Assembly (NCBI GenBank): GCA_013372975.1
Contig: JABXIS010000019.1
Span: forward strand, 22,743-86,742
From: Alphaproteobacteria bacterium
GTDB taxonomy: Bacteria; Pseudomonadota; Alphaproteobacteria; Sphingomonadales; Kordiimonadaceae
Reading direction: 5' to 3'
Length of the DNA: 64,000 nucleotides
Under the pieces are notes generated by a model that made no database searches, was not told the origin of the DNA, and worked only from the letters and a program-made list of their open reading frames with translations. Both the position numbers and the translations under genes were made by a program. Shown here piece by piece: positions 52,031 to 62,758 of this stretch; within the stretch, counting starts at the first letter, position 1; every line of letters starts with the position of its first letter.

Positions 52031-52040
52031 GTTCAGCCCT

Positions 52041-53048
52041 CTAAAATTTTGCCATCAACTCGTCATAGCGCGTTTTCAGGTCTGCCCTGTCAGCACGAGG
52101 TGCACGATCAGCTTCTGATATCAGGGTCGCCAGCCGCTTCTCAAGCTTTCCTGAGGCAACATGACACGCTGATGCGATAGCCCGCATTTCGTCCATCTCG
52201 CCATTGCAGTGAAGGACGAGATCACAGCCTGCTGAGAAAGCGCCCCGCGTGCGGTCCTCAAACTTGCCAGTCAGGGCCTTCATTGCGAGATCGTCTGACA
52301 TCAAGAGCCCGGAAAAGCCCATTTTCATGCGAATAATCCGCCCGATCACAACACGCGAAAGCGTGGCGCACTGTTTGGGGTCGATATCCGTATATTTGAT
52401 ATGGGCAGTCATGCCAAAAGGCGCATCGGCCATAGCCTTGAATGGCATGAAATCAGTATCTTCCATCTCCGCAACAGTTGCATCCACAACCGGCAATTCC
52501 AGATGGCTGTCTGCGGTTGCGCGACCATGGCCCGGCAGATGTTTGATTACCGGCAGCACACCACCTTCCATCAGCGCATCTACAACAATGCGGCCCATGG
52601 CGGCAACAAGCTGTGGATCGTTTGAAAATGCCCTGTCCCCTACGATCGGGTCCGCCCAATCATTCATGACATCAAGAACTGGCAGACAATCCACATTAAT
52701 GCCCACCCGACGAAGATCGTCAGCAATCAGTCGAGTATTCAACCGCAGCGCGCTGGCCGCAAGCGTTGGGTCCTTTTTGGACATTTCGCCAAAAGTTGCC
52801 ATCGCCGGATATTTGCGCCAAAACGGCTCGGAAAGGCGCTGCACACGCCCGCCTTCCTGATCCACCAGGATTGGTACTTTATGGCGCCCTACCGTTTCCT
52901 TGAGATCCTTTATCAGGGATGTCAGTTGGTCCGGGTCTTCAACGTTGCGCTTGAAGATAATGAAGCCAGCAGGCTTCACCTTGGCGAAAAAAGCCTTCTC
53001 TTCCGCGGATAAACTGGTGCCCGCGCAGCCGAAAATTGCTGGGATCAT
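52041..53048 (-). CDS. nagZ: Beta-N-acetylhexosaminidase NagZ
   Basis: This family 3 glycosidase releases GlcNAc from muropeptides during cell-wall recycling. The 335-residue cytoplasmic enzyme has the general-acid-loop KHLPGHGRATADSH and the nucleophile aspartate in MSDDLAMKAL. It starts at the ATG at 53048; the upstream codon is a TTG. It follows the SPOR gene by 13 nt. Confidence 0.95.
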   Translation of the reverse strand: MIPAIFGCAGTSLSAEEKAFFAKVKPAGFIIFKRNVEDPDQLTSLIKDLKETVGRHKVPILVDQEGGRVQRLSEPFWRKYPAMATFGEMSKKDPTLAASALRLNTRLIADDLRRVGINVDCLPVLDVMNDWADPIVGDRAFSNDPQLVAAMGRIVVDALMEGGVLPVIKHLPGHGRATADSHLELPVVDATVAEMEDTDFMPFKAMADAPFGMTAHIKYTDIDPKQCATLSRVVIGRIIRMKMGFSGLLMSDDLAMKALTGKFEDRTRGAFSAGCDLVLHCNGEMDEMRAIASACHVASGKLEKRLATLISEADRAPRADRADLKTRYDELMAKF

Positions 53049-53061
53049 CAACTATGCCCTT

Positions 53062-53844
53062 TTAGGGGTTTACAACGATGCAGGCTTGCTGCTGAGCACG
53101 CAGGCCAAGGCAAACCTCGTCAGCTGCGGCACGGTTCATCAGTGGGCCCAAACGAAGGCGATAAAGCGTGCGGTCACCTGATTGAACAGCCTCATAAAAT
53201 GGCGAGAGCCCCTCAAGAATAGAAGGGTATTTGCCTCGGACAGTACGCCAGGCACGGGCTGCTCCGTCTTCCGACCCGTAAGCACCCAGCTGCACCTTGA
53301 AGCTGCCTTCCGGAACAGCTGCAGCTTTTGCAGCCTCTTCCGCAGCAGCCTTTTGCCGAGCCACTTCCGCTTCTGCTTCGCGTTTTTCCGCCTCCTGGAT
53401 TTCACGGGCGCGGGCTTCCGCCTCTGCTGCAATACGCGCCTCGTCTTCGGCGTGGCTGTCATCCACCTCCGGTTCTTCCGGAAGCGTCTCCAGCGGCTGC
53501 TCAGGTTGCGCGGAAAGAGCTACCTGCGCGGAGGCCCCTGCCCCTTGGTCAAATACCTGTTTGTCCTGATGCGGCACATCCATGCCACCCGCGTCCTCGG
53601 GCTTTTCACGTACAGGCGTGGTATCTGCCGCGACGTAGCGCGGTGCCTCGTTAGACGACCCATCGTAAAGATATAGAAGAACAACCACAAACAGGGCGAC
53701 AACCGTAACCGCAGCACCCGCGGTTATCAGAAGCGTCTTGCGGCCCTCAAAGAAACCACCTGTTTCCTCTTCCTCGGGAACCGGTTGAAGCCAAGGCGGA
53801 ATATCCTTGTCCGCCCCTTGTCCTGGTTGTTCATTCTCGGTCAT
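53062..53844 (-). CDS. SPOR-domain inner-membrane protein
   Basis: This 260-residue bitopic protein has a cytoplasmic N-terminus, one helix at about 35-53 (LLITAGAAVTVVALFVVVL), a long Glu/Ala/Arg-rich linker (about 120-180) and a C-terminal SPOR domain. That domain begins FKVQLGAYGSEDGAARAWR and binds denuded septal glycan. Such proteins localise to division sites. Its start overlaps the argS stop by one base. Confidence 0.92.
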   Translation of the reverse strand: MTENEQPGQGADKDIPPWLQPVPEEEETGGFFEGRKTLLITAGAAVTVVALFVVVLLYLYDGSSNEAPRYVAADTTPVREKPEDAGGMDVPHQDKQVFDQGAGASAQVALSAQPEQPLETLPEEPEVDDSHAEDEARIAAEAEARAREIQEAEKREAEAEVARQKAAAEEAAKAAAVPEGSFKVQLGAYGSEDGAARAWRTVRGKYPSILEGLSPFYEAVQSGDRTLYRLRLGPLMNRAAADEVCLGLRAQQQACIVVNP

Positions 53845-55595
53845 TAACGCATTTCCTCCATTGGCGTTACGCCCAACACCCCAAGGCCACTGGCAATCAC
53901 AAGTGCGACCGCGCGCACAAGCGCCATGCGGGCCCGTGTCAGTGCTTTATCATCCTCAATGATGAACCGCAGGCCGGGGTTATCATTGCCCTTGTTCCAG
54001 AAAGTATGGAACTCAGAAGCCAAATCATAAAGGAAAAACGCAATCCGGTGTGGTTCGTGTGCTTCGGCGGCACTTTCCAACAGGCGCGGCCACGCTGCGC
54101 ACTGACGGATCATGGCAAGCTCGTTCTCGTCAGAAAGGCGCGCAAGATCAGCCCCCGCAAGGCTGGCATCTGTTATGTCCAGGTCAGCGAAAGCATCTTT
54201 GCCTTTGCCCAAAACAGAACAAATCCGGGCATGTGCATACTGCACATAAAAGACAGGGTTATCTTTGGACTGTTCCATCACCTTTTTGAAATCGAAATCA
54301 AGGTGTGCATCGTTTTTACGGGTCAGCATGATGAAGCGGGTCACATCACACCCTACTTCATCCACTACTTCACGAAGCGTGATGAAGTTACCGGAGCGCT
54401 TGGACATTTTGAAAGGCTCGCCATCCCGAAACAACTTCACCATCTGGCAAAGACGCACGTCCAGCTCGCCGTCTTCCGACAATGCCTTAACAGCGGCCTG
54501 CATGCGCTTTACATAGCCGCCATGGTCTGCGCCTAGCACATCAATCATCTGTTTGTAACCACGCACATATTTATCGTGGTGGTAAGCGATGTCAGCCGCA
54601 AAATAGGTAAATTCGCCAGACGATTTCTGAAGCGGGCGATCCACATCGTCACCAAAATCAGTGGCACGGAACAGGGTTTGCTCGCGCTCTTCCCAGTCTT
54701 CCGGCTTCTTGCCTTTTGGGGGCTCGAGCACGCCTTCATAGATATGGCCACGATCGCGCAGCACCTGTACGGCTTCAGGGATGCGGCCACTTTCATGCAG
54801 GGACCGCTCCGAGAAGAACACATCATGCTCCACCCCCAAAGCCTTCAGGTCATCGCGGATCAGGTCCATCATTGCACTTGAGGCATCCACCTTGAATTGC
54901 GCAAGCCATTCGCTTTCATCCGCGTCAAGATACTCTTCGCCATATTTTTCCTTGAGCATATGCCCCACAGGAACCAGATAATCGCCCGGATACAGCCCCT
55001 CCGGGATTTCGCCGATATCGCGACCAAAGGCTTCCTGATAGCGAAGATGCGCAGACCGCGCCAGTGTATCAATCTGGCTGCCCGCATCGTTGATGTAATA
55101 TTCTTTGGTTACATCATATCCGGCTTTCAGGAGGAGGTTTGCAAGCGCATCACCAAATACAGCGCCGCGCACATGCCCCACATGCATTGGGCCAGTCGGG
55201 TTTGCGGACACATATTCCACATTGACCTTCTCGCCACCACCCATAGTGCTGGCCCCATAGTTTACGCCGGCATCCAGAATGGTTTTCACCTGCGCCTGCC
55301 AGAATGACGCAGACAATCGCATGTTGATGAAACCAGGGCCTGCGATCTCAACGCTCTCAACAGTCTCAAGAGCTTCAAGTTTTGGTGCAACCATATCAGC
55401 AATATCGCGCGGCTTGCGCTGCGCCTGCTTCGACAGCACAAGCGCCACATTGGTGGCAATATCGCCGTGGCTGGCATCTCGCGGCGGCTCAACAGCAATA
55501 TTCTTGGTATCCAGGTCAGCGGGCAGATCGCCGCTTGCTGACAGCTCATTCAGAAGCGCGTCGATGGCCTCCCGAAAATGGGTAAAAACATTCAT
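53844..55595 (-). CDS. argS: Arginyl-tRNA synthetase
   Basis: This 583-residue class I synthetase has an N-terminal domain for the tRNA D-loop. The HIGH-type motif is HVGH ([18 protein letters not shown]) and the KMSKS loop is [16 protein letters not shown]. The C-terminal helical domain ends with PMEEM. It overlaps dgt by ATGA and the SPOR gene by one base. Confidence 0.97.
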   Translation of the reverse strand: MNVFTHFREAIDALLNELSASGDLPADLDTKNIAVEPPRDASHGDIATNVALVLSKQAQRKPRDIADMVAPKLEALETVESVEIAGPGFINMRLSASFWQAQVKTILDAGVNYGASTMGGGEKVNVEYVSANPTGPMHVGHVRGAVFGDALANLLLKAGYDVTKEYYINDAGSQIDTLARSAHLRYQEAFGRDIGEIPEGLYPGDYLVPVGHMLKEKYGEEYLDADESEWLAQFKVDASSAMMDLIRDDLKALGVEHDVFFSERSLHESGRIPEAVQVLRDRGHIYEGVLEPPKGKKPEDWEEREQTLFRATDFGDDVDRPLQKSSGEFTYFAADIAYHHDKYVRGYKQMIDVLGADHGGYVKRMQAAVKALSEDGELDVRLCQMVKLFRDGEPFKMSKRSGNFITLREVVDEVGCDVTRFIMLTRKNDAHLDFDFKKVMEQSKDNPVFYVQYAHARICSVLGKGKDAFADLDITDASLAGADLARLSDENELAMIRQCAAWPRLLESAAEAHEPHRIAFFLYDLASEFHTFWNKGNDNPGLRFIIEDDKALTRARMALVRAVALVIASGLGVLGVTPMEEMR

Positions 55596-56803
55596 AGCGA
55601 TACTCGGTTCAAATCAAACAGTTTGGCGTGCTCACGGAAAGCGAAACGGTCGGTCATGCCAGCGATGAAATCGGCTACAACACGAGCTGTTTCAGCGGTT
55701 CCGGCGCCCTCAGCACGGGCGTTCCATTCCGTAGGCAAACATTCGGGTTCGGAGATATACAGATTGAACAGGTCTGTCACCACCCTTTTCGCCTTGCTGG
55801 CCATGCGGTTAACAAGATAGTGGCGATACATGCGTTCAAACAGGAAGCTCTTAAGCTCCCTCACCGCTTCACCCATATCCTTGCCAAAAGCAATCGTAGG
55901 CTGGCCAGCGTTGCGGATATCATCCGGGCATTTTGGTGCCAATGCCTCAATCCTCCGGCCGCTTTCCACCATCAGGTCTGCGACCATACGGTTGATCATC
56001 CGGCGAACCAACTCGTGAATCATCACATCCTTCGGCGCGTTCGGGTAAGTCCACTTCACTTCGTCTAGAACTTGTGCGACTACAGGGATCTTCTTGAGTT
56101 CATCAAACTCAAACAAGCCCGCACGCAATCCATCATCCAAATCGTGGCTTGAATAGGCGATATCATCCGCAAGTGCCGCGATCTGGGCCTCTGCACTTGC
56201 ATATGTATGCAGTTCCAGATCGTTTTCCGGCAGATAGTCCCGAAAACCAAACGGCAAGCTCTCAGGCGGGTTCTTCGGATCGATTGGGCTTTCCACAAGA
56301 GGACCGTTGTGTTTTGCCAAACCTTCAAGCGTTTCCCAAGTGAGGTTCAGGCCTTCAAAGGATGCATAGCGGTGTTCAAGGCGTGTAAGTAGCCGAAGAG
56401 CCTGGGCATTATGGTCAAACCCGTCGAAATCTTTCATGCATTCATCAAGCACAATTTCGCCGATGTGACCAAAAGGCGGATGACCGAGATCATGCGCGAG
56501 CGCCAAAGCTTCCCCCAGGTCTTCGTTCAGGTGCATGGACCGGCATACTGAACGCGCAATCTGGGCCACTTCAAGTGAATGTGTCAGGCGTGTCCGGAAA
56601 TGATCGCCCTCGTGATACACAAACACCTGGGTTTTATGCTTCAACCGTCGGAAGCTGGAAGAATGGATCACACGATCTCGGTCGCGCTGGTAGCAGCTGC
56701 GAGTCGGCGTTTCAGGCTCTTTGAAAACGCGACCACGGCTCTCCGAAGGCCGGCACGCGTATGGTGCCAAAGTGTCTTCGTAGCGCGGCAAACTATCGTA
56801 CAT
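55592..56803 (-). CDS. dgt: Deoxyguanosinetriphosphate triphosphohydrolase-like HD protein
   Basis: This 403-residue HD-domain enzyme of the Dgt family hydrolyses dNTPs to deoxynucleosides and triphosphate. Metal ligands are in [29 protein letters not shown] and [12 protein letters not shown]. The start follows AAGGAGAAAGAC. It heads the argS-SPOR-nagZ transcript. Confidence 0.95.
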   Translation of the reverse strand: MYDSLPRYEDTLAPYACRPSESRGRVFKEPETPTRSCYQRDRDRVIHSSSFRRLKHKTQVFVYHEGDHFRTRLTHSLEVAQIARSVCRSMHLNEDLGEALALAHDLGHPPFGHIGEIVLDECMKDFDGFDHNAQALRLLTRLEHRYASFEGLNLTWETLEGLAKHNGPLVESPIDPKNPPESLPFGFRDYLPENDLELHTYASAEAQIAALADDIAYSSHDLDDGLRAGLFEFDELKKIPVVAQVLDEVKWTYPNAPKDVMIHELVRRMINRMVADLMVESGRRIEALAPKCPDDIRNAGQPTIAFGKDMGEAVRELKSFLFERMYRHYLVNRMASKAKRVVTDLFNLYISEPECLPTEWNARAEGAGTAETARVVADFIAGMTDRFAFREHAKLFDLNRVSL

Positions 56804-56985
56804 GTCTTTCTCCTTGACCTTCCAGGCCCGACTTTTTTTTGGCTGGTTTTCGGCACATTATCGTTGCCCCCTCATAAGGGCAACTCTTTCTATCCATTTG
56901 TTCGTCAATCTCTGCACGCATCCATTCGTTAACAAAAGGTTAACTTCGTCTTGCCGCGATTTCCATTTTAAAATATGATAGTGAT

Positions 56986-57510
56986 ATGATTGAAAACGCA
57001 GATAAAATTGGCACTGAAGGCGCCGTCAAGGGATCACGGTTCCAGCAAGACCTTCTTGATCACTGGCGCGATATTCAACAGAGCCGCCGTTTTCCAGACA
57101 AACGCGCATTCCGTCCGCAAAAATTCCCTAAATTTCTCCCTCAATTGGCAATCGTTTCAGTAAATGACCACAAGGAATTCGATGATCGGCTGACTGGTGC
57201 GGCGGTTTCGGAAGTGCTAAAATTGAATAGTCAGGATGATCGGCTTGTCGCAGCTCCTGATACAAGTATCCGCACACTGATGCTGGATATACTTGGCCGC
57301 GCTATTGACGCCCGCGAACCAATCTATTTCAAAGGCCGCTTCAGGCCTGACGCAAGTAGCGCTATTCCGTTCACCGCCCTTGTTCTACCGTTCTCCCATA
57401 ACGGCGACGAAGATATTTTGGACACCCTGATGTTGGCATTCGACTTCAGCAAAGAGCACCGAATGGAGCTGGTTCACCCTTCAGGCGAAGATAAACCCCA
57501 AAACTTTTGA
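56986..57510 (+). CDS. PAS-family (PAS_5-like) protein of unknown role
   Basis: This 174-residue soluble protein resembles the single-domain PAS_5 proteins of alphaproteobacteria. It has HWRDIQQSRRFPDKRAFRPQKFPKFLPQ at about 26-53, split here over two recognisable parts, then a PAS-like sheet with LTGAAV and IPFTALVLPF. There is no output domain, so it may act by protein contact. The start has a weak ribosome-binding site. It diverges from dgt and precedes the Fe-S carrier gene. Confidence 0.8.
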   Translation: MIENADKIGTEGAVKGSRFQQDLLDHWRDIQQSRRFPDKRAFRPQKFPKFLPQLAIVSVNDHKEFDDRLTGAAVSEVLKLNSQDDRLVAAPDTSIRTLMLDILGRAIDAREPIYFKGRFRPDASSAIPFTALVLPFSHNGDEDILDTLMLAFDFSKEHRMELVHPSGEDKPQNF

Positions 57511-57531
57511 TGCCTTTCGCGGCGTCTTGAA

Positions 57532-57560
57532 TTGACCATCTTGCTCGGGCTCCCTACATA
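57532..57560 (+). promoter_or_regulatory. Sigma-70-type promoter of the Fe-S carrier gene
   Basis: TTGACC at 57532-57537 is separated by exactly 17 nt from TACATA at 57555-57560. The ErpA-type gene starts 35 nt later. The expected transcription start lies near 57567. Confidence 0.7.
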
Positions 57561-57594
57561 TAGGCGCAAGAGAACAGCAGTATGGCGAATAAAC

Positions 57595-57936
57595 ATGAAT
57601 GACCGGCAGCCCCCAATTGGGCTTAGCGACAATGCGGCAGCGCGCATAAAAGCGCTGATCGAACAGCAAGGAAACCCAAACCTAAAGCTGCGCCTGACAA
57701 TAACAGGTGGCGGCTGTAGTGGTTTTCAGTATGGCTTTGATTTTGATGAGAACCAGAAAGACGATGACATCGTAGTGGAAAATGGCGGCGTGATCATGCT
57801 CGTGGACCCTATGTCACTTCTTTATGTGTCCGGTGCTGAGGTTGACTTCGTGGAAGACCTTGTCGGTGCTTCCTTCCAGGTAAAGAACCCAAATGCCACC
57901 GCCTCCTGCGGTTGTGGCTCCTCCTTCTCTATTTAG
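57595..57936 (+). CDS. erpA: ErpA-type iron-sulfur cluster insertion protein
   Basis: This 113-residue A-type carrier delivers Fe-S clusters to apoproteins. The three cluster cysteines are C41 in GGGCSGFQYGF and C105 and C107 in ATASCGCGSSF. The ATG at 57595 is chosen because the longer frame starts inside the promoter. The presence of IscA- and ErpA-like paralogues elsewhere cannot be judged here. xthA begins 13 nt downstream. Confidence 0.93.
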   Translation: MNDRQPPIGLSDNAAARIKALIEQQGNPNLKLRLTITGGGCSGFQYGFDFDENQKDDDIVVENGGVIMLVDPMSLLYVSGAEVDFVEDLVGASFQVKNPNATASCGCGSSFSI

Positions 57937-57949
57937 CGTAAGGGCTAAT

Positions 57950-58738
57950 ATGAAAATCGCCAGCTTCAACATCAATGGCGTCAAAGCACGCCTGCCCCGC
58001 CTTCTGGAATGGCTGGACGAATTCAGCCCGGACGTTGCCTGCTTGCAGGAGATCAAAAGCGTGGATGAAAATTTCCCTCGTCTTGAGATGGAGGAAAAAG
58101 GCTGGAATGTTGAGACCTTTGGGCAGAAATCCTTCAATGGCGTTGCCCTGATTTCAAAACATCCGATCGAAGATATTCGCCGTGCCTTGCCCGCACTGGA
58201 TGGCGGTGATTGCGCCGAGGACGAGCAGGCAAGGTATATCGAGGCCACGATCAAAGGGGTCCGTGTGGCAAGCATCTATCTGCCAAACGGTAACCCGCAG
58301 CCGGGTCCCAAGTTTGATTATAAGCTAAGTTGGATGAACCGCCTGATCGAACACGCCAAGCGTTTGCGTGATCTTGAGATGCCGGTCGTACTGGCAGGCG
58401 ACTATAATGTGATCCCCGAAGATATCGATTGTCACAATCCTGCCGCGTGGGTGGATGACGCCCTTACCCAGCCGGAAAGCCGGGCGCGCCTCAGAAGCCT
58501 GTGGCACCTTGGTTATCTGGATGCCCTAAGGCAGATCAAACCAAACGGCGCAGCATACAGCTATTGGGATTACCAGCGCGGCGCCTGGCAAAAAGATCAT
58601 GGAATCCGGATTGACCACCTGCTCCTGTCACCACAAGCGGCTGATATCCTCAAGGATTGCCAGATTGACCGCGTTCCGCGCGGCAAGGAACAGCCAAGTG
58701 ACCATACCCCCATCTGGGTAGAACTAGACGTCGCCTGA
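57950..58738 (+). CDS. xthA: Exodeoxyribonuclease III
   Basis: This 262-residue AP endonuclease/exonuclease of base-excision repair has MKIASFNINGVKARL at the N-terminus, the metal-binding glutamate in CLQEIKS, GDYNVIPEDID and SDHTPIWVELD. The ATG at 57950 follows AAGGGCTAAT; an upstream start at 57893 would lie within the Fe-S carrier gene. It converges with panD. Confidence 0.96.
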   Translation: MKIASFNINGVKARLPRLLEWLDEFSPDVACLQEIKSVDENFPRLEMEEKGWNVETFGQKSFNGVALISKHPIEDIRRALPALDGGDCAEDEQARYIEATIKGVRVASIYLPNGNPQPGPKFDYKLSWMNRLIEHAKRLRDLEMPVVLAGDYNVIPEDIDCHNPAAWVDDALTQPESRARLRSLWHLGYLDALRQIKPNGAAYSYWDYQRGAWQKDHGIRIDHLLLSPQAADILKDCQIDRVPRGKEQPSDHTPIWVELDVA

Positions 58739-58767
58739 GCCGGATTTATCTAGAACTGCGGACGCTA

Positions 58768-59229
58768 TCAGGCGTCCACTGTTTCATATTTTTCGAATTC
58801 GCGATTGGCTGCAGGGTTGCCCAGACCAGCCAGATCCGGCGTGACATATTCGTCAATATCTACAATCGCATTTTGCGCATTCACATGCACGGCGCGCGAG
58901 ATACGGCCCGGCAACAGGTTTGCGGGTACCAATTCATAACCCATGATGATCGCCAGATCGCCTTTCGAGAATTGGTGCGCTGCCGCGCCGTTGAGGCAAA
59001 TCACACCCGACCCTTCCGTGCCTTCAATCACATAGGTCTGGATACGTTCGCCATTGGTAATATTCACAACGTCAACCTGTGTATGGGGCAGAATACCTGA
59101 AGCCTTCAAGAGCAACGGATCAATAGTGATAGACCCCACATAATCCAGATCGGCCCCCGTCACCGTGACACGGTGCAGTTTGCCGTACATGAATTGACGC
59201 TGGGCGCCGTCAAGGCTTGGCTGGCTCAA
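58768..59229 (-). CDS. panD: Aspartate 1-decarboxylase
   Basis: This enzyme makes beta-alanine for pantothenate. The pro-enzyme cleaves itself between G32 and S33 in DYVGSITID to form the pyruvoyl group. The start is uncertain. A TTG at 59229 is preceded by GAGAGGACAATGCC, a good site; an ATG at 59190 (MYGKLHRV) would match the usual family length. The C-terminal extension beyond the usual end (ATP-like [10 protein letters not shown] region) makes it slightly long. Confidence 0.9.
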   Translation of the reverse strand: MSQPSLDGAQRQFMYGKLHRVTVTGADLDYVGSITIDPLLLKASGILPHTQVDVVNITNGERIQTYVIEGTEGSGVICLNGAAAHQFSKGDLAIIMGYELVPANLLPGRISRAVHVNAQNAIVDIDEYVTPDLAGLGNPAANREFEKYETVDA

Positions 59230-59315
59230 GGCATTGTCCTCTCGAAATCAATAATCGTCTGCAGGGATATGGCGCATGCCCTCCAATCCGTCAAGGTTAC
59301 AAAGGCCTAAGCCGA

Positions 59316-59753
59316 TTACCTGCGCCATTCCAGATGAACGATAGGAAACGGCCTTCCTGCATCATCGGTGGCGTCACGGCGTACATCGCGAAACTCGCAA
59401 GCGTTATAAAAAGCATGCGCTTGCGGCTGTTGTTCGTTCACCTGAACCGTAACAACATCATGGTCGGCTTTGATGATATCGATGAATTTCTTGCCAATCC
59501 CCTGCCCATGGCAGGCTGGATCAACAAACAGGGCGTCGATATTATTGTTGGTGCACCCCATAAACCCCAACGCCACATCATTTGCATCCGCAAACACGAG
59601 AAACTCTGCGTTGGGCAAATATCGATTTTTCACGATATCAGCGATTTCTGCGCGATCATCATCACTCAGGAAATCATGGGTCGCGACCACGGCGCTGTGC
59701 CAGATATCAAAAAGGCGCGGTAAATCCCGCGCCTCTGCTTTTCTAAAAGTCAT
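59316..59753 (-). CDS. GNAT-family N-acetyltransferase
   Basis: This 145-residue acetyltransferase has the acetyl-CoA loop CHGQGIGKKFI, preceded by IDALFVDP and followed by VNEQQPQAHAFYNACEF, similar to YjaB-like enzymes. The substrate is unknown. It lies 8 nt after ilvD and is probably co-transcribed with it. Confidence 0.87.
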   Translation of the reverse strand: MTFRKAEARDLPRLFDIWHSAVVATHDFLSDDDRAEIADIVKNRYLPNAEFLVFADANDVALGFMGCTNNNIDALFVDPACHGQGIGKKFIDIIKADHDVVTVQVNEQQPQAHAFYNACEFRDVRRDATDDAGRPFPIVHLEWRR

Positions 59754-59761
59754 ACTGTGAC

Positions 59762-61612
59762 CTACTCAAACTGTGAAACGTCCCGAACGGCGCCCTTGCT
59801 AGCAGATGTCGCCATGGCTGCATAGGCCTTAAGTGCCTTGGATACTTTCCGTTTCCTTGGTGCGACAGGCTTCCACGCGGCGGGCCCTTTGGCGTCCATT
59901 TGGGCGCGGCGCTCCGCCAGCACTTCGTCAGATACTGCCACATTGATGGTGCGGTTCGGAATATCGATTTCGATGGTGTCACCCTCTTCCACAAGCCCGA
60001 TCGCGCCACCTTCTGCCGCTTCTGGGCTGGCGTGGCCGATGGAAAGGCCAGATGTCCCGCCCGAGAATCGACCATCGGTCAAAAGCGCGCATTCCTTGCC
60101 CAGCCCCATGGATTTCAGATAACTGGTCGGATACAGCATCTCCTGCATGCCCGGCCCGCCACGCGGCCCTTCGTAGCGAATGATCACCACGTCGCCAGCC
60201 ACAACCTCGCCTGCAAGGATGGCCTCCACAGATGCATCCTGGCTTTCAAATATGCGGGCACGGCCAGTGAACGTAAGGATGCTCTCGTCAACGCCTGCGG
60301 TTTTCACAATGCAGCCATCTTCAGCAATATTCCCAAACAACACCGCAAGGCCGCCGTCCTGGCTGTAGGCATGCGCTTGTTCGCGGATACAGCCTTCTTG
60401 CCTATCCAAGTCCAGCTCGTCGTAGCGTTTTGCCTGACTGAAGGCTACCTGTGTTGGAACGCCACCGGGCGCCGCCTTGAAGAAATGATGCAGGTCAGCG
60501 TCATCCGACACACGCACATCATAGCGGCTGAGCGCCTCACCGATTGTGGCTGTATGCACCGTGGGGCAATCCGCATTGATCAACCCTGCCCGGTTCAGCT
60601 CACCCAATATGCTGAAAATGCCACCCGCGCGGTGTACATCCTGAATATGATATTTGTTCGTGGCCGGCGCCACCTTGCAGAGGTTCGGCACCTTGCGCGA
60701 AAGCCTGTCGATATCTTCCATGGTGAAATCAAGTTCGGCTTCCTGCGCCGCCGCAAGAATGTGAAGAACGGTGTTGGTGGAGCCACCCATGGCAATATCC
60801 AGCGCCATGGCGTTTTCAAACGCACCGAAATTTGCGACTGAGCGCGGCAGAACGCTTTCATCCCCACCCTGATAATAGCGTTTGGAAATATCAACGATCA
60901 GGCGAGCGGCGGTCAGGAACAATTCCTTCCTGTCAGCGTGTGTTGCGAGCGTTGTACCGTTGCCCGGCAGGCTCAGACCAAGGGCCTCTGTTAGGCAGTT
61001 CATACTGTTTGCTGTGAACATGCCTGAGCAGGACCCACATGTAGGGCATGCTGAGCGCTCAACTGCCGCCACCTGCTCGTCTGATACGTTCGGATCAGCT
61101 GCCTGAACCATCGCATCCACCAGATCAAGCTTGTGGGTCTCGCCGTCATAATCGGCTTCCCCTGCTTCCATTGGCCCACCAGACACAAACACAGCCGGAA
61201 TATTCAGTCTGAGCGCGGCCATCAACATACCCGGCGTGATCTTGTCACAGTTTGAAATGCACACAAGTGCATCTGCACAGTGGGCGTTAGCCATATATTC
61301 CACACTATCCGCAATGATTTCACGGCTGGGTAAGCTATAGAGCATGCCGTCATGCCCCATGGCGATACCGTCGTCCACCGCGATGGTATTGAATTCCTTC
61401 GCAACACCGCCTGCAGCTTCAATCTCGCGGGCTACCATCTGGCCCAGATCTTTCAGGTGCACATGCCCAGGCACAAACTGTGTAAAGCTGTTGGCAATGG
61501 CGATGATCGGCTTTTTGAAATCATCATCTTTCATGCCTGTTGCACGCCAAAGCGCACGGGCGCCCGCCATATTGCGGCCATGGGTGGAGGTGCGGGAACG
61601 ATACTCGGCCAT
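59762..61612 (-). CDS. ilvD: Dihydroxy-acid dehydratase
   Basis: This Fe-S enzyme makes the 2-oxoacids for isoleucine and valine. The 616-residue chain has cluster cysteines in [11 protein letters not shown] and in [18 protein letters not shown], and the conserved [14 protein letters not shown] near the end. I start at the ATG at 61612, preceded by GGAGAGCCTT; the frame continues to 61777, but those 55 codons are AT-rich and not family-like. Confidence 0.96.
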   Translation of the reverse strand: MAEYRSRTSTHGRNMAGARALWRATGMKDDDFKKPIIAIANSFTQFVPGHVHLKDLGQMVAREIEAAGGVAKEFNTIAVDDGIAMGHDGMLYSLPSREIIADSVEYMANAHCADALVCISNCDKITPGMLMAALRLNIPAVFVSGGPMEAGEADYDGETHKLDLVDAMVQAADPNVSDEQVAAVERSACPTCGSCSGMFTANSMNCLTEALGLSLPGNGTTLATHADRKELFLTAARLIVDISKRYYQGGDESVLPRSVANFGAFENAMALDIAMGGSTNTVLHILAAAQEAELDFTMEDIDRLSRKVPNLCKVAPATNKYHIQDVHRAGGIFSILGELNRAGLINADCPTVHTATIGEALSRYDVRVSDDADLHHFFKAAPGGVPTQVAFSQAKRYDELDLDRQEGCIREQAHAYSQDGGLAVLFGNIAEDGCIVKTAGVDESILTFTGRARIFESQDASVEAILAGEVVAGDVVIIRYEGPRGGPGMQEMLYPTSYLKSMGLGKECALLTDGRFSGGTSGLSIGHASPEAAEGGAIGLVEEGDTIEIDIPNRTINVAVSDEVLAERRAQMDAKGPAAWKPVAPRKRKVSKALKAYAAMATSASKGAVRDVSQFE

Positions 61613-61809
61613 AAGGCTCTCCAAATTCTGATAATCTCTATTCTTTGCGTTACGGCCTCTTGGCCTCAAGCTTTGGCGGAATGTAGCGGCAGCACCCGTC
61701 CCTGTCGATAATAAATGAATAGATTTTCTGCTATTTTTTATAATTTTCTTACATTTTATATTGTCCTCAAAACTCATTCCAATGTGCGCATCTATACACT
61801 GGACAAAAA

Positions 61810-61819
61810 TGTGATCACA
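61810..61819. promoter_or_regulatory. Candidate operator TGTGATCACA upstream of the agmatinase-like gene
   Basis: Perfect 10-bp palindrome within AAAATGTGATCACATTTTA, a 14-bp extended dyad (AATGTGATCACATT). TGGACA (61800-61805) and TATGGT (61823-61828) lie either side with a 17-nt spacing, so the palindrome would sit in the spacer of this candidate promoter. It matches the sites at 10736 and 10881, placing this distant gene in the same candidate regulon. Confidence 0.65.
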
Positions 61820-61855
61820 TTTTATGGTGTCTGTGCATTTTCATAGGAGACAAAA

Positions 61856-62758
61856 GTGAAAAGCTGGAACGATCCCTACTCTGGTGAACAAAGCTTCATG
61901 CGGGTCGGTTTTGCCGATAGCCCCGAAGGTGTGGATATTGCCGTTATCGGCATTCCTTATGACCTGGGCACTACGGGCCGACCAGGCGCCCGTTTCGGGC
62001 CGCGTGCCGTGCGCGAGCTTTCACTGGCTGTTGGTGAGTTTGACTGGGGTGTCTGGCCATGGGATCACGATGTTCGGGATAATCACACCGTAAGAGACCT
62101 TGGCGATGTGCAGGGCTTCACCGCCTACCCTGACCGTTTATGCCCTGTGGTTGAGGAGAAAGCCGCGGAGGTTCTCGATGTTGGTGCCAGCCTGCTGTCG
62201 ATCGGTGGAGATCATTTTGTCAGCCTGCCGCTTTTGCGCGCGCATGCGAAAAAGCATGGCCCTTTGGCCCTTATTCATTTTGATGCCCATTCCGACACCT
62301 GGGTAGATGAAGACCTAAACCATGGCACCATGTTCTATCATGCCATCAAGGAAGGGATTATTGACCCTGCATGCAGTGTGCAGGTTGGCCTGCGAACACC
62401 CAATCCCGAAACCCATGGCATTCAGATTCTGAGCGCGGATCACTGCCTGAAAACGCCCGCCGAAGAAGTAGCCAAAACCATTCGCGAGCGCGTGGGCAAC
62501 CGCGCCGCTTATCTGACGTTTGATATTGATTTCCTCGATCCTGCTTACGCGCCCGCTACGGGTACGCCGGTTGCCGGGGGGCCAAATTCAGCCTACGCAC
62601 GCCATGTGTTGCAGGGCCTCGCAGGCCTGAAAATTGTTGGTGCAGATCAGGTTGAAGTTGCCCCGCACTATGAGGGCCCCGGACAAATCACCGCGGTCGC
62701 GGCTGCCACCATCGCGGCAGACATCCTCTATCTGCTGGGTAAAGCCAGAGAATTGTGA
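61856..62758 (+). CDS. speB: Agmatinase-family ureohydrolase
   Basis: This 300-residue ureohydrolase probably cleaves agmatine to putrescine and urea. The dimanganese ligands are in GGDHFVS, FDAHSDTW and FDIDFLDPAYAP. The start is a GTG at 61856 after ATAGGAGACAAAA. The operator TGTGATCACA lies 36 nt upstream, as for the putrescine catabolic genes 50 kb away, so the enzyme would feed putrescine into that pathway. A 4-guanidinobutyrase, which would produce GABA for the same route, is the main alternative. Confidence 0.88.
   Translation: MKSWNDPYSGEQSFMRVGFADSPEGVDIAVIGIPYDLGTTGRPGARFGPRAVRELSLAVGEFDWGVWPWDHDVRDNHTVRDLGDVQGFTAYPDRLCPVVEEKAAEVLDVGASLLSIGGDHFVSLPLLRAHAKKHGPLALIHFDAHSDTWVDEDLNHGTMFYHAIKEGIIDPACSVQVGLRTPNPETHGIQILSADHCLKTPAEEVAKTIRERVGNRAAYLTFDIDFLDPAYAPATGTPVAGGPNSAYARHVLQGLAGLKIVGADQVEVAPHYEGPGQITAVAAATIAADILYLLGKAREL

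Noticed and set aside
58760..58777. GGACGC/GCGTCC hairpin as an xthA-panD terminator
   Set aside because: The stem overlaps the panD stop region and no T-run follows on either strand.
61613..61777. N-terminal extension of ilvD by 55 codons
   Set aside because: The extension is AT-rich, Lys/Asn-rich and unlike the family; a GGAGAG ribosome-binding site precedes the ATG at 61612.
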